64,000 nt of DNA from Marinobacter bryozoorum (lineage in GTDB: Bacteria > Pseudomonadota > Gammaproteobacteria > Pseudomonadales > Oleiphilaceae): positions 35,935 to 99,934 of the forward strand of contig NZ_JAKZAH010000011.1 of the NCBI RefSeq assembly GCF_023156245.1, given 5' to 3'. The translations under genes and the position numbers were made by a program. The notes under the pieces were generated by a model. It had not been told where the DNA came from and searched no databases. It worked only from the letters and a program-made list of their open reading frames with translations. Shown in pieces: positions 52,791-62,949 of the stretch; position 1 is the stretch's first letter; each line of letters begins with the position of its first letter.

Positions 52791-53882
52791 TCAGTCGGTC
52801 CGCTCAAGGAAGCAGGTAATTTCTTCCCGGTCATGGTAAAGCTGCCGCGCCCTGAGGCGGAATCCGAACGGCGCGTCAGCCAGCCGTGCTTCCAGCAATT
52901 CCCGGCACAGCAACCACTCATCGTAGCGCTTCTTCATGGGCAGCTTGAGGTTGAAGACGCTGTACCGACAAAGCTGGTCGTTAAACCAGTCGCTGACCAT
53001 AGCGGCCGTACGCCGGGGCTTGTCGACAATGTCACACACCATCCAGTCTACTGATCGCTTCGGGCGCCACAGATAACCGTCGGCCCGCACGTGGGTCACC
53101 ATGCCGGTGGCCATCAGGTCATCGTCCATAGGACCGTTGTCCACGGCGGTCACCCGCATACCCTGCTGTACCAGCTGCCAGGTCCAGCCTCCCGGGGCAG
53201 CACCAAGGTCCACGGCGGACTTTCCTCCACCCAGGTAATCCAGTATGCGGTCCGCCGGTAACAAGACTTTCCAGGCCTCTTCCAGCTTGAGCGCAGACCG
53301 GCTCGGCGCGGAAGCCGGCAATTTCAGGCGCGGAATGCCCATGGGCCAGCGTGCCCGGTTGTTCCCCGGACTGATACCGACAAAGGCCGAGGTAAAGTCC
53401 AGAAGGAACAGTTCCAGCCGGTCACTGGCCCGGCTTTCCTCTTCGTCGCCAAGCAGCCCCGCACCCCGCAAAGCCCGGGACAGCGGCGCCACCCATTTGC
53501 GGGCAAAGCGACCCAGGTCCGGATCAGTACTGTTTTCACCAACTCTCACATCGACCCGGGAACATTCCCCTGTGACTTGACCACCCAGGGCCCGCAGCGC
53601 TTCGACCACAGCGCCCACCCGATCCTTGTCCGGTAACGGCACTTCGGTAAGCAGCAGCTGCCAGTCCCTGACAAAAACCATGGCTTCAAGGGGAAGTTGC
53701 GCCAGCAATCCCGGGGCATCCAGTCCGCCGGCCAGGGTAAAGCTCAACCACCCGGCACCGGGCCGGGGCGTAAAATAGCCCCAGGCACCAAGGGCCGCCG
53801 CGGCATCGGTCAGCTCACGCCCCGCCTCTGACTCAAAGCCGGGACGACAAAAAGCGAGCAGTTGGTTCAGTTGCAGTTCCAT
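52791..53882 (-). CDS. rlmM: 23S rRNA 2'-O-ribose C2498 methyltransferase RlmM
   Basis: 363 residues: an N-terminal THUMP-like RNA-binding region, then a Rossmann methyltransferase with the SAM motif DLGAAPGGWTWQL and the K-D-K-E catalytic tetrad spread over VCDIVDKPRR and FNLKLPMKKRYDEW. The length matches E. coli RlmM (366). It probably acts on 23S rRNA before ribosome assembly. Confidence 0.94.
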   Translation of the reverse strand: MELQLNQLLAFCRPGFESEAGRELTDAAAALGAWGYFTPRPGAGWLSFTLAGGLDAPGLLAQLPLEAMVFVRDWQLLLTEVPLPDKDRVGAVVEALRALGGQVTGECSRVDVRVGENSTDPDLGRFARKWVAPLSRALRGAGLLGDEEESRASDRLELFLLDFTSAFVGISPGNNRARWPMGIPRLKLPASAPSRSALKLEEAWKVLLPADRILDYLGGGKSAVDLGAAPGGWTWQLVQQGMRVTAVDNGPMDDDLMATGMVTHVRADGYLWRPKRSVDWMVCDIVDKPRRTAAMVSDWFNDQLCRYSVFNLKLPMKKRYDEWLLCRELLEARLADAPFGFRLRARQLYHDREEITCFLERTD

Positions 53883-53944
53883 AAGGCTACCTCGGATATG
53901 GCCTTTTGTTTAACGACGCCCCGGTTCAGCGCTGAGCGCACAGC

Positions 53945-54589
53945 CTACCCAAGTGACCTGATAAAATCAGCTGCCATCAATGCCGCCTGGTCGATCAATG
54001 CATCCTCGCTCAGGCCCTGCTTCTTTAAAGGCCGGAGATCATGGTTTCCGCCTTCAAGCCAGTTGACCCGGACATGGTCCGGTAACGGCTCCCGCGCAGC
54101 CAGTTCGTCCGGCTTCCCGAAGGGGTCACGGGTACCCTGGAACACAGCCATTGGGCAGCACATCTCTGCGAAGTGATCGGTCCGCCATCGATCAGGTTTG
54201 CCCGGCGGGTGGAACGGGTAACCAAAACAGGCGACCCCCTGTATTCGGGGGCGGTCTGAAGAAGCGGCCAGCAAGGAGGCCATACGACCACCCATGGACT
54301 TCCCGCCAATGACCAGGGTCTGCTCCGGGCCCATACCGGCACGGCATTCATCGATGACGGCCGCAAAGTGGGATAGCAACACTGGCTGCCTGTCCGGTGG
54401 ACGTTTGCGGCCATCAAGCCGGCGCCTCTGCATATAAGGAAATTCGAATCGCCATACGTTGACCCCTTCCTGGCCCAGGCCATCGGCAAGCCGTTCCATA
54501 AACGCACTGTCGCTGCCCGCACCCGCGCCGTGGGCGAGCACCAGGCATGGGGCGTTGGCCGCAACAGGCCGGGTTGTGCTGTAGATCAT
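53945..54589 (-). CDS. alpha/beta hydrolase, Tex30/KANL3-like
   Basis: 214-residue alpha/beta hydrolase. The nucleophile elbow is GGKSMGG (S98), the oxyanion region AHGAGAGSDS, the acid likely in GTRDPFGKPDE and the histidine in EGGNHDL. ATG 54589 is preceded by GGTGGAGGAC, an excellent ribosome site, so the frame extending to 54748 is not used. Bacterial members are uncharacterised esterases or similar. It is divergent from ccoN. Confidence 0.88.
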   Translation of the reverse strand: MIYSTTRPVAANAPCLVLAHGAGAGSDSAFMERLADGLGQEGVNVWRFEFPYMQRRRLDGRKRPPDRQPVLLSHFAAVIDECRAGMGPEQTLVIGGKSMGGRMASLLAASSDRPRIQGVACFGYPFHPPGKPDRWRTDHFAEMCCPMAVFQGTRDPFGKPDELAAREPLPDHVRVNWLEGGNHDLRPLKKQGLSEDALIDQAALMAADFIRSLG

Positions 54590-54883
54590 GTCCTCCACCT
54601 TGCAAGGCCTACGGGGGTCAACCAGACTTGGATCGAGGCACCTATAAGGTGCGTCAAAAGGTCGCGAATCACCCCATGGCCGCCAGCTTGCGGTATTTAT
54701 TGACGAATATCGGAAAACCCCGGCCATTGTACACCATGAAACGATCAAACAGATTCGCCATCACACTGATTTCAGCGGCATTACGGTCACGGATGGAGTT
54801 GACCTGAGTCATTGCAAACAGGTCATCGATTCTCCATACTTGCGCCGATTTTCTTTCCCACCCTTGAATCCATTGGTAAGGCT
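54590..54883. other. intergenic region upstream of ccoN
   Basis: 294 bases between the divergent hydrolase and ccoN. The right part contains the candidate ANR box and -10. The left 200 bases show nothing recognisable. Confidence 0.5.
54799..54840 (+). promoter_or_regulatory. candidate ANR/FNR-dependent promoter of ccoN
   Basis: TTGAC-N4-GTCAT (54799-54812) matches the FNR/ANR consensus TTGAY-N4-RTCAA at nine of ten positions. A -10-like CATACT lies at 54835-54840. If transcription starts at 54847 the box is centred at -41.5, the exact class II activator position. Low-oxygen induction of ccoN is expected for this family. Confidence 0.6.
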
Positions 54884-56314
54884 ATGAGCACAGTGAATGC
54901 AAACCTGACATACAACTACAAGGTGGTGAGGCAGTTCGCCATCATGACGGTCGTATGGGGTATTGTGGGCATGGCGCTGGGTGTGCTGATCGCAGCGCAG
55001 CTGGTGTGGCCGCAATTGAACCTCGACCTGCCCTGGACCCACTTCGGTCGTTTACGGCCGTTACATACCAACGCCGTTATCTTCGGTTTTGGTGGTAGTG
55101 CCCTGTTCGCAACGTCCTATTACGTTGTCCAGCGAACCTGTCAGGCGCGGCTGTTCTCGGACGGCATGGCAGCCTTTACCTTCTGGGGATGGCAGGCAGT
55201 ACTGATCTCCGCTGTCATTACCCTTCCGCTTGGCCTTACCTCGACCAAGGAATACGCTGAACTCGAATGGCCCATTGATATCCTGATCGCCGTGGTCTGG
55301 GTGAGCTACGCCATCGTCTTCTTCGGCACCGTCGTCAAGCGGAGTGCGCCCCACATCTATGTGGCCAACTGGTTCTACGGTGCCTTCATTATTACGATTG
55401 CCGTCCTTCATATTGGCAACAACATCGCTCTGCCGGCCTCACTGTTCAAGTCCTACTCGGCCTATGCCGGTGTCACCGATGCCATGATGCAGTGGTGGTG
55501 GGGCCACAATGCGGTAGGCTTCTTCCTGACTGCCGGCTTCCTCGGCATGATGTACTACTTCGTACCCAAGCAGGCCGATCGCCCGGTCTACTCCTACCGC
55601 CTGTCCATCGTTCACTTCTGGGCACTGATTGCCACCTACGTATGGGCAGGTGGTCACCACCTGCACTACTCCGCACTGCCAGACTGGGCCCAGACCGCCG
55701 GTATGGTGATGTCCCTGATTCTGCTGGCACCGTCCTGGGGCGGCATGATCAACGGCATGATGACTCTGTCTGGTGCCTGGCACAAACTGCGTACCGACCC
55801 GATCCTGCGGTTCCTTGTGGTGTCCCTGTCGTTCTACGGCATGTCCACCTTTGAAGGGCCGATGATGTCCATCAAGACGGTGAACGCACTCTCCCACAAC
55901 ACCGACTGGACCATCGGTCACGTGCATGCCGGTGCTCTGGGCTGGGTTGCCATGATCAGTATCGGTGCGATCTATCACCTGATTCCCAAGCTGTGGGGCA
56001 TCAAGGCCATGTACAGCATTGGCCTGATCAACGTTCACTTCTGGCTGGCGACTGTCGGTACAGTACTGTACATCGTCGCCATGTGGGTCAACGGCATCAT
56101 GCAGGGCCTGATGTGGCGTGCAGTTAACGATGACGGCACGCTCACCTACAGCTTCGTTCAGGCGCTGGAAGCTTCCTGGCCGGGTTACCTGGTGCGCTTC
56201 CTCGGCGGTGTGATCTTCCTTGCGGGCATGCTTGTCATGGCCTGGAACGTGTGGATGACCATTCGCCAGAAAGACGCAGTTGCCGCCGACAACGTTGCGG
56301 CACAGCCAGCCTGA
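54884..56314 (+). CDS. ccoN: cbb3-type cytochrome c oxidase subunit I
   Basis: Catalytic subunit of the high-affinity oxidase for low oxygen. The 476-residue protein has 12 membrane helices and the haem and copper histidines in [33 protein letters not shown] and [14 protein letters not shown] 54884 ([16 protein letters not shown]) is standard; a longer frame from 54812 overlaps the promoter. First gene of ccoNOQP. Confidence 0.97.
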   Translation: MSTVNANLTYNYKVVRQFAIMTVVWGIVGMALGVLIAAQLVWPQLNLDLPWTHFGRLRPLHTNAVIFGFGGSALFATSYYVVQRTCQARLFSDGMAAFTFWGWQAVLISAVITLPLGLTSTKEYAELEWPIDILIAVVWVSYAIVFFGTVVKRSAPHIYVANWFYGAFIITIAVLHIGNNIALPASLFKSYSAYAGVTDAMMQWWWGHNAVGFFLTAGFLGMMYYFVPKQADRPVYSYRLSIVHFWALIATYVWAGGHHLHYSALPDWAQTAGMVMSLILLAPSWGGMINGMMTLSGAWHKLRTDPILRFLVVSLSFYGMSTFEGPMMSIKTVNALSHNTDWTIGHVHAGALGWVAMISIGAIYHLIPKLWGIKAMYSIGLINVHFWLATVGTVLYIVAMWVNGIMQGLMWRAVNDDGTLTYSFVQALEASWPGYLVRFLGGVIFLAGMLVMAWNVWMTIRQKDAVAADNVAAQPA

Positions 56315-56332
56315 TCAGGAGCCTTTACCAAA

Positions 56333-56941
56333 ATGAAACACGAAATTGTAGAGAAAAACCTCGGCCTGATGTCGGTACTGATCCTGTTGGTGATCAGTAC
56401 CGGGTTCCTGGTTGAAGTGCTCCCGTTGTTCTTTATCGAAGAAACCAACGAGCCAGTGGCCGGTCTTGAACCACTGGATCCGTTGGAGCTGGAAGGTCGC
56501 GATATCTATATCCGGGAGGGCTGCCACGTTTGCCATACCCAGATGATCCGGCCTTTCCGCGCCGAAACCGAGCGTTACGGCCATTACTCCGTTGCGGGCG
56601 AGTTCGTTTACGAGCGCCCGTTCCTGTGGGGCTCCAAGCGCACCGGCCCGGACCTGGCCCGTGTGGGTGGTCGTTACTCCGACGCCTGGCAGCGTATGCA
56701 CCTGTTCGACCCGCGTAGCGTTGTACCCGAGTCCAACATGCCGGCATTCCCATGGTTGTTCGAGGACAAGGTTGACCACACCAAGACCGCCCAGAAGATG
56801 AAGACACTGCAGACCCTGGGCGTACCTTATAGCGATGAGCAGATCGATGGCGCAGCGGAAGACGTCCGCGGTCAGTTCGAAATTGACGCGCTGGTGGCCT
56901 ACCTGCAGCAGCTGGGCACCGTGATCTCTGAGAAACGGTAA
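56333..56941 (+). CDS. ccoO: cbb3-type cytochrome c oxidase subunit II
   Basis: Membrane-anchored mono-haem cytochrome c that passes electrons to CcoN. It has 202 residues: an N-terminal helix (about 12-32) and the haem site CHVCH in [35 protein letters not shown] is characteristic. It lies 18 bases after ccoN. Confidence 0.97.
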   Translation: MKHEIVEKNLGLMSVLILLVISTGFLVEVLPLFFIEETNEPVAGLEPLDPLELEGRDIYIREGCHVCHTQMIRPFRAETERYGHYSVAGEFVYERPFLWGSKRTGPDLARVGGRYSDAWQRMHLFDPRSVVPESNMPAFPWLFEDKVDHTKTAQKMKTLQTLGVPYSDEQIDGAAEDVRGQFEIDALVAYLQQLGTVISEKR

Positions 56942-56946
56942 GTTCT

Positions 56947-57132
56947 ATGGACATCAATGACTTCAGGGGCATACAGACCATTCTGGTCATGGTTGCCTTC
57001 TTCGGCATCGTCTGGTGGGCATACAGCTCGCACCGGAAGAAGAAGAACGATGAAGCGGCCCACCTGCCCTTTGATGACGACGAGATTGCCGAGCGCACTT
57101 TGAAACAGGACAAAACGGAGAAAAAGCAATGA
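56947..57132 (+). CDS. ccoQ: cbb3-type oxidase subunit CcoQ
   Basis: 61-residue single-helix subunit (helix about 9-25) with a charged C-terminal tail (SHRKKKNDEAAHLPFDDDE). It stabilises the CcoP-CcoNO interaction. It overlaps ccoP by four bases (ATGA). Confidence 0.93.
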   Translation: MDINDFRGIQTILVMVAFFGIVWWAYSSHRKKKNDEAAHLPFDDDEIAERTLKQDKTEKKQ

Positions 57133-58022
57133 GTACCTTCTGGAGCATCTGGATCAGTGTGATCGTGCTCGGTACCATTTTTGGCTGCTGGTGGCTGCTG
57201 TTTGCCACCCGCAAGAGCCAGACCACCGACACTGAAACCGAAAAGACCATGGGCCACTCCTTCGACGGTATCGAGGAGTATGACAACCCGCTGCCCAAGT
57301 GGTGGTTCTACCTGTTCGCGGGTACCTGCGTCTTTTCCCTGATCTACCTGGCACTCTACCCGGGTCTGGGTAACTGGGAAGGCCTGCTGGGCTGGACCCA
57401 GGAAAAGCAGTGGGAAGAGGAAGTGCAGCAGGCCGAGGCCCGCTACGGCGAAATCTACGCCCAGTATGGCAGCACGCCGATTCCCGAACTGGCGGGTAAC
57501 GAGGATGCCATGGAAATGGGCCAGCGATTGTTTGCCAACAACTGTGCCGTATGTCATGGCTCAGCTGGTCGTGGCTCAGTCGGCTTCCCCAACCTGACCG
57601 ACGACGCCTGGCTATACGGTGGCGACCCGGACACGATCCTGCAAACACTGCACAACGGTCGTCAGGGCAACATGCCTGCCAAGGGCACCATGCCCAACAT
57701 GACCGCTGAGCAGGTAGACCAGGTGGTAAACTATGTACTGGATTTCAGCGGACGCGCGCAGGATGAAGCAGCCGCAGAAGCCGGCGCCGAAGTGTACGCC
57801 CAGGCCTGCGTGGCCTGTCACGGCGCTGACGGTACCGGTAACCAGGCACTGGGTGCGCCCGACCTGACGGACAACGTGTGGCTCTACGGCAGCACCTATG
57901 ACTGGATCGAAGAGACCGTTCTCTATGGTCGTCAGAACGTCATGCCGGCCCAGGGCGGCCGTCTGAGCGAAGACCAGATCCACATTCTGGCAGGTTACGT
58001 GTACAGCCTGTCCAACGACTGA
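57129..58022 (+). CDS. ccoP: cbb3-type cytochrome c oxidase subunit III
   Basis: Di-haem cytochrome c. The 297-residue protein has two N-terminal membrane helices (about 5-25 and 58-78, the proteobacterial two-helix form) and two CxxCH sites, CAVCHGSAGRG and CVACHGADGTG, in tandem periplasmic cytochrome c domains. It receives electrons from soluble cytochrome c. Last gene before the ccoP-ccoG hairpin. Confidence 0.96.
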   Translation: MSTFWSIWISVIVLGTIFGCWWLLFATRKSQTTDTETEKTMGHSFDGIEEYDNPLPKWWFYLFAGTCVFSLIYLALYPGLGNWEGLLGWTQEKQWEEEVQQAEARYGEIYAQYGSTPIPELAGNEDAMEMGQRLFANNCAVCHGSAGRGSVGFPNLTDDAWLYGGDPDTILQTLHNGRQGNMPAKGTMPNMTAEQVDQVVNYVLDFSGRAQDEAAAEAGAEVYAQACVACHGADGTGNQALGAPDLTDNVWLYGSTYDWIEETVLYGRQNVMPAQGGRLSEDQIHILAGYVYSLSND

Positions 58023-58057
58023 CAAGTAATAACCAGGCGCTGCTGATTGCGGCGCCC

Positions 58058-58106
58058 GGTCTTTTCAACCCTGGGCCTGCCCAGCGGACCCAGGCTTGAA
58101 AAGATC
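58058..58106 (+). terminator. long hairpin between ccoP and ccoG
   Basis: An 18-base inverted repeat (58058-58075 with 58089-58106) with one mismatch and one G-U pair and a 13-base loop. It has no T-run. It may partly end transcription or protect the 3' end of ccoNOQP mRNA, giving a different dose of structural and assembly genes. Confidence 0.55.
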
Positions 58107-58168
58107 GCCAGGCCGAAGTGTCTTACCATTCTGGCATTACGCTGGCCTGTCACCATCAGGAGGTAATG

Positions 58169-59614
58169 ATGAGCAGTCAGATTCCGGTCCAGCAGATTGA
58201 CCCGAACACTGACGGCCCCTCCGACAAAAACAACAAGAAAAAGCCGGAAACCGTCGAACTCTACGCCAGCCGCAAGAAAATCTATGTGCGGGAAATCAAG
58301 GGCCTGTTCCAGCGTATCCGCTTCTTCAGTCTCATGGCCCTGATGGGCATGTACTTCCTGTTCGTATGGATAACAGTGGACGGCGAACCACTGATTCATT
58401 TCGACTTGCCGGCCCGGGAATTCCACCTTTACGGCCTCACTTTCTTCCCGCAGGACTTCTTCCTGCTGGCGGCCATGCTGATTATCTGTGCCTTCGGCCT
58501 GTTCTTCATAACCACCCTGTTTGGCCGGGTGTGGTGCGGCTATACCTGCCCGCAAACGGTATGGACCTTCATCTTCATGTGGGTTGAGGAACGCATCGAG
58601 GGCAGCCACACCAAGCGGATGAGACTGGACAAGGCGCCCAACTCGCCCGAAAAAATGATCCGGAAATCTGCAAAGCATGTGGCCTGGCTGCTGATCGCAC
58701 TGGCCACGGGCATTACCTTTGTGGGTTATTTCTATCCGATCCGGGAACTGCTGGCGGACTTGTTCACACTTGGCGCGAATGGCTGGGCCTATTTCTGGGT
58801 GGGCTTCTTCACCGTGGCCACCTACCTGAACGCAGGCTGGATGCGTGAGCAGGTTTGCCTCTATATGTGCCCCTACGCCCGTTTCCAGTCGGTCATGTTC
58901 GATCGCAATACCCGTGTGGTTTCCTACGACCCCAACCGGGGTGAACCCCGGGGTAGCCGCAAGAAAACAGCAAACCCCGAGGAGCTGGGACTTGGTGACT
59001 GCATTGACTGCGGGCTTTGCGTGCAAGTCTGCCCTACCGGCATCGATATCCGTGATGGTCTCCAGTATGAATGTATCGGCTGTGCGCTGTGTATCGATGC
59101 CTGTGACAGTGTCATGGACAAGATGGAATACCCCAGGGGGTTGATCCGTTACACCACCGAGAATGAGCTGGAAGGTCGACCATCCAAGCTGCTACGCCCC
59201 CGCACGTTCGGATACGGGGCATTGCTGATGCTCATGATCGGGGCAGTCATTGTTACAATAGCAACCCGTGTGCCAGTGGAACTGGATGTCATCCGTGACC
59301 GAGGCGCCTTGTTCAGCTTTAACGGCAACGGCTGGATCGAGAACACCTATACGCTCAAGATCAACAATATGGCGGAAGTGCCCAGGGAGTTCCGCATCAA
59401 TGTTGAGGGCATTCAGTCTGCCCGCCTGTTGCGTGGTGACCAGCCGGTCCTGGTGGAAGCCGGGGACCTTCGTTCTGTGCCGGTCGTCGTAGAGGCTGAC
59501 CCGGAGGAACTGGACGATATCAATACATCGATTACGTTCCGCATACAGGCCACCGACGCCGGCGATATCACGGATGAAACTGACAGCCGTTTTGTTGGTC
59601 CAAGGCCCCGCTAA
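58169..59614 (+). CDS. ccoG: cbb3 oxidase accessory ferredoxin-like protein CcoG
   Basis: Membrane iron-sulfur protein implicated in Cu(II) reduction for oxidase assembly. The 481-residue protein has several membrane helices, CGYTCPQTVW, and two 4Fe-4S motifs CIDCGLCVQVCPTG and CIGCALCIDACDSVMDK, then a periplasmic Ig-like C-terminal domain. Two ATGs follow the AGGAGG site; 58169 is better spaced (5 bases) than 58166 (2 bases). First assembly gene. Confidence 0.95.
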   Translation: MSSQIPVQQIDPNTDGPSDKNNKKKPETVELYASRKKIYVREIKGLFQRIRFFSLMALMGMYFLFVWITVDGEPLIHFDLPAREFHLYGLTFFPQDFFLLAAMLIICAFGLFFITTLFGRVWCGYTCPQTVWTFIFMWVEERIEGSHTKRMRLDKAPNSPEKMIRKSAKHVAWLLIALATGITFVGYFYPIRELLADLFTLGANGWAYFWVGFFTVATYLNAGWMREQVCLYMCPYARFQSVMFDRNTRVVSYDPNRGEPRGSRKKTANPEELGLGDCIDCGLCVQVCPTGIDIRDGLQYECIGCALCIDACDSVMDKMEYPRGLIRYTTENELEGRPSKLLRPRTFGYGALLMLMIGAVIVTIATRVPVELDVIRDRGALFSFNGNGWIENTYTLKINNMAEVPREFRINVEGIQSARLLRGDQPVLVEAGDLRSVPVVVEADPEELDDINTSITFRIQATDAGDITDETDSRFVGPRPR

Positions 59615-59670
59615 ACCCTTACTGCCAGCCCACTGCGGTGGGCTGCACTGACCCTTTCAAAGAGCCTGAC

Positions 59671-60210
59671 ATGTCTGAGACCGCTAATTTCGAAGAGTAC
59701 GAAGCATCACGCCCCTGGTTCCGGCAACCCTGGTTCTGGTTCCTGGTGTTGTTCCCGGCGGCATCCATTACCTACTGTATCGTGGCCATCACCCTTTCCA
59801 TGACCACCTATACCTCCATGGTTGTCGACGACTATTCCAAGGAAGGCCTTGGTATTAACCAGTCCATGGCGCGTGATGCCCTCGCCGCCGAGCTTGGCCT
59901 GGAGGCCCGTATCCAGCAGACCGGCCGTAGCCTGGACGTCACACTTCTCAGTGACAAAACCGGCTCAGAGGTCGCGCCAGACTACCTGGTACTCCAGTTG
60001 TTCCACCCCACCATGGGAGACCATGACCGGGTGATTCAGCTCAATGCCACCGGCAACGGGCATTACCGCGGCCAGGTAGCTGGCAAGATCGATGGCCGGT
60101 GGTACCTGGATATCAGCGGACCCTCGGCTGACTGGCGCATCAAGGGTGAAGGCCACTTCCCGGCCGATTCCGGCATCGTGATGCGGCCCAACGATCCAGA
60201 ACGTGGCTGA
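59671..60210 (+). CDS. ccoH: cbb3 oxidase assembly protein FixH/CcoH
   Basis: 179-residue FixH-family protein with one membrane helix (FWFLVLFPAASITYCIVAITLS region, residues about 22-42) and a periplasmic beta domain (YLVLQLFHPTMGDHDRVIQL and YRGQVAGKIDGRWYL). It is needed for cbb3 assembly or stability. ATG 59671 is preferred over 59638. Its end overlaps the ccoI GTG start by eight bases. Confidence 0.92.
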   Translation: MSETANFEEYEASRPWFRQPWFWFLVLFPAASITYCIVAITLSMTTYTSMVVDDYSKEGLGINQSMARDALAAELGLEARIQQTGRSLDVTLLSDKTGSEVAPDYLVLQLFHPTMGDHDRVIQLNATGNGHYRGQVAGKIDGRWYLDISGPSADWRIKGEGHFPADSGIVMRPNDPERG

Positions 60211-62677
60211 GACACTTCCCTGTTTCCATTGCAGTGAGCCAGTAAGGCCCGACCAGGCGATCGTGCCCGACCCGGACCAACCGGAGCGGGCCTTTTGCTG
60301 TCATGGCTGCCGTGCCGTATTCGAGACGATTCATAACGAAGGGCTCGACAGCTTCTACCAGTTCCGCACCGCCCCTGCGGTAACGCCTCGCACCCTCTCA
60401 CAGGCCGACATCGAACGGATCCGGGAGCTGGATCACCCGGTTGCCCAGGAGGCCTTTGTTGCGCCAGTCAAGGGTGGCCAGGAAGCGCAGCTGCTGATCG
60501 GTGGCATCACATGTGCCGCCTGTATCTGGCTGCTTGAGCGACACCTCACCGCCCTCCCCGGGGTACTGTCCTTTACGGTCAATCATTCGACCCAGCGCGC
60601 CAGGCTGGTCTGGTCGTCGGAAGAGACCCGGCTCAGCGACCTGCTGATCGCTATCCATGAGCTCGGATACACGGCATCGCCATACCATGCGGACGAAGCG
60701 GAACTGACGCTGAAGGCGGAGAATCGTACGGCAATCATACGCCTGCTCGTCGCCGGCATCGGCACCATGCAGAGCATGATGCTTGCGGTCCCCCTGTACT
60801 TCGAAATGATCGGTGACGTTACCCCTGAATTCACCCAGATGTTTCGCTGGTTCAGCCTGCTGGTTGCGACACCGGTCGTGCTCTACAGCGCGCGGCCTTT
60901 TTTCAGCAATGCCATTCGGGATGTTCGAACCAGGCACCTGACCATGGACGTGCCCGTCGCCATAGCTATCGGCCTGGCTTACACAGCCAGCGCCTGGGTG
61001 ACTTTTTTCGGGGGCGACGAGGTGTACTTCGAGTCCGTCTGCATGTTCACGTTTTTCCTGTCCCTCGGACGATTCATCGAGGCCAGGGCCCGATATCGGG
61101 CGGGTCTCACCGGGGCAGCCCTGGGCAGCTACCAGCCCCGGGTTGCCACCGTGTTGCGAGGAGAAGAATCAGAGGTTGTCGCGGCCCACCAACTCCGGGC
61201 CGGGGATCGTATTCGCGTCAAGCCTGGTGAAACGCTGGCAGTGGATGGCGTTATCCTCGCAGGCCATTCAACGCTCAATGAAGCAGCCCTGACGGGTGAA
61301 TACCTGCCCGAGTCCCATAGTGCAGGAGATGAAGTGTTTGCCGGAAGTATCAACGGCGAAGGTCCGCTGGAGGTCGAAGTCCTGCGAACCGGCAGCCGCA
61401 CCCGGCTTTCAGGGATCCTCCGTATACTCGACCGGGTCCAGTCTGAAAAGCCTCGCATTGCCCGCATGGCTGACAGGATTGCCGGTGTGTTCGTCAGCCG
61501 TGTCCTCATCATCGCTCCCCTGGTCTGGTTCGGATGGTGGCTCGCCGGTGCCGATAACGCCTTCGACATAACACTGTCCGTGTTGGTGGTAACCTGCCCA
61601 TGCGCATTGTCCCTGGCCACACCCACTGCCCTTACAAGCGCTACCCTCGCGCTTCGAAGAATGGGGTTTCTGCCCACAAGGGGCCACACCCTTGAAACCC
61701 TCGGTGACATCGACACGGTAGTCTTTGACAAGACCGGCACATTGACCGAAGGACGGCTGCACCTGCTGGACGTTTTACAACTGGGGGACCTGTCCAGCGG
61801 ACAGCTCCTCGCTATCGCTGCAGGCCTTGAGCAGCACTCTGAGCACCCCATTGCGGAAGTATTCCGTACTACACGCCCAGCCCCGGTAGCGGACGTAAAG
61901 AATCACCTGGGCCAGGGCCTGACCGGCACCTGGAGCGGCAAGCCCGTGGTGATCGGCCACCGCGCGTTCATTGAGTCCTCCACGGACACCAGGGTGATTC
62001 CGCCAGATGATAGCCAGGGCATTGACCTTTGGCTGGCCGTTGATGGAATCGTGCAGGCAAGGCTGATGATCGATGATCGTGTTCGTGATGACGCCGCGGA
62101 TACGATACGGACACTGCAGGCCAGGGATATCCGGACGATCATGCTCAGCGGCGATCGCTCAAACCACGTCACCCGCGTGGCCAGGGAGCTGGGTATTGAT
62201 GAGGCCGTTGGTGGGGCCGCTCCTGAAGATAAACTGAAACACCTGCAGGCACTTTCTGAACAGGGCCGCAAGATCATGATGGTGGGGGATGGCCTTAATG
62301 ACCTTCCTTCCATGGCGGGCGCCTCAGTCTCGGTTGCCATGGGGTCAGCCACTGACCTGACTCAGCTGAAGGCCGACGGTATCCTGCTCGGTGGACAGCT
62401 GAACCTGCTGGTCAGAGCCATTGACGCCAGCCGGGAGACCCGGCGTATTATCCGACAGAACATGATGTGGGCCCTGGGCTACAATTTGCTGGCATTACCC
62501 CTGGCCGCAGCCGGCCTTGTGCCGCCCTGGCTGGCTGCCATCGGCATGTCCCTGAGCTCACTGGTGGTTGTTCTCAACGCCCTCAGGCTCGGCCGCGAAA
62601 CCCAAACGCGCCCGGTGCAGCCGCCTGAGAAGCCAAAAATGACGTCCCGGGGGCAGAAAGAAGCTCCCACAAGCTGA
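60203..62677 (+). CDS. ccoI: copper-translocating P-type ATPase CcoI
   Basis: Exports copper for insertion into the oxidase. It has 824 residues, with an N-terminal cysteine-rich segment (CFHC and CCHGC, residues 7-36), an HMA domain (C104, C107 in GGITCAACIWLL), the CPC ion motif in VTCPCALSLATP, phosphorylation site DKTGTLTEG and hinge MVGDGLNDLPSMA. The start is GTG at 60203 because MAETLPCFHC aligns with the family. FixI/CcoI rather than CopA is inferred from context and the CFHC region. Confidence 0.95.
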   Translation: MAETLPCFHCSEPVRPDQAIVPDPDQPERAFCCHGCRAVFETIHNEGLDSFYQFRTAPAVTPRTLSQADIERIRELDHPVAQEAFVAPVKGGQEAQLLIGGITCAACIWLLERHLTALPGVLSFTVNHSTQRARLVWSSEETRLSDLLIAIHELGYTASPYHADEAELTLKAENRTAIIRLLVAGIGTMQSMMLAVPLYFEMIGDVTPEFTQMFRWFSLLVATPVVLYSARPFFSNAIRDVRTRHLTMDVPVAIAIGLAYTASAWVTFFGGDEVYFESVCMFTFFLSLGRFIEARARYRAGLTGAALGSYQPRVATVLRGEESEVVAAHQLRAGDRIRVKPGETLAVDGVILAGHSTLNEAALTGEYLPESHSAGDEVFAGSINGEGPLEVEVLRTGSRTRLSGILRILDRVQSEKPRIARMADRIAGVFVSRVLIIAPLVWFGWWLAGADNAFDITLSVLVVTCPCALSLATPTALTSATLALRRMGFLPTRGHTLETLGDIDTVVFDKTGTLTEGRLHLLDVLQLGDLSSGQLLAIAAGLEQHSEHPIAEVFRTTRPAPVADVKNHLGQGLTGTWSGKPVVIGHRAFIESSTDTRVIPPDDSQGIDLWLAVDGIVQARLMIDDRVRDDAADTIRTLQARDIRTIMLSGDRSNHVTRVARELGIDEAVGGAAPEDKLKHLQALSEQGRKIMMVGDGLNDLPSMAGASVSVAMGSATDLTQLKADGILLGGQLNLLVRAIDASRETRRIIRQNMMWALGYNLLALPLAAAGLVPPWLAAIGMSLSSLVVVLNALRLGRETQTRPVQPPEKPKMTSRGQKEAPTS

Positions 62678-62696
62678 GAAACAAGGTGAGACTGCT

Positions 62697-62948
62697 GTGA
62701 ACATTCTGCTGATACTGATCCCCATCACACTGATACTGGTGACAATCGGGGTACTGGTATTCAACTGGGCCGTGAAAAGCGGTCAATATGACGACCTGGA
62801 AGGGCCTGCTCACCGCATCCTTTACGACGATGACCGGGATATGATTCCCGATGATGCCAAACAGCCCCACCAGAGAGACGATTCGCCTTCCGGTGCCAGC
62901 ACTGACAAGGCACAACCCGGAAACGACAAGCGGAACCGCGGAGCCTGA
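62697..62948 (+). CDS. ccoS: cbb3 oxidase assembly protein CcoS
   Basis: 83 residues: one membrane helix (about 3-25, ILLILIPITLILVTIGVLVF), then FNWAVKSGQYDDLEGPAHRIL, the family hallmark, and a hydrophilic tail longer than usual. Start is GTG at 62697. It is needed for cofactor insertion into CcoN in other organisms. Confidence 0.93.
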   Translation: MNILLILIPITLILVTIGVLVFNWAVKSGQYDDLEGPAHRILYDDDRDMIPDDAKQPHQRDDSPSGASTDKAQPGNDKRNRGA

Positions 62949-62949
62949 C

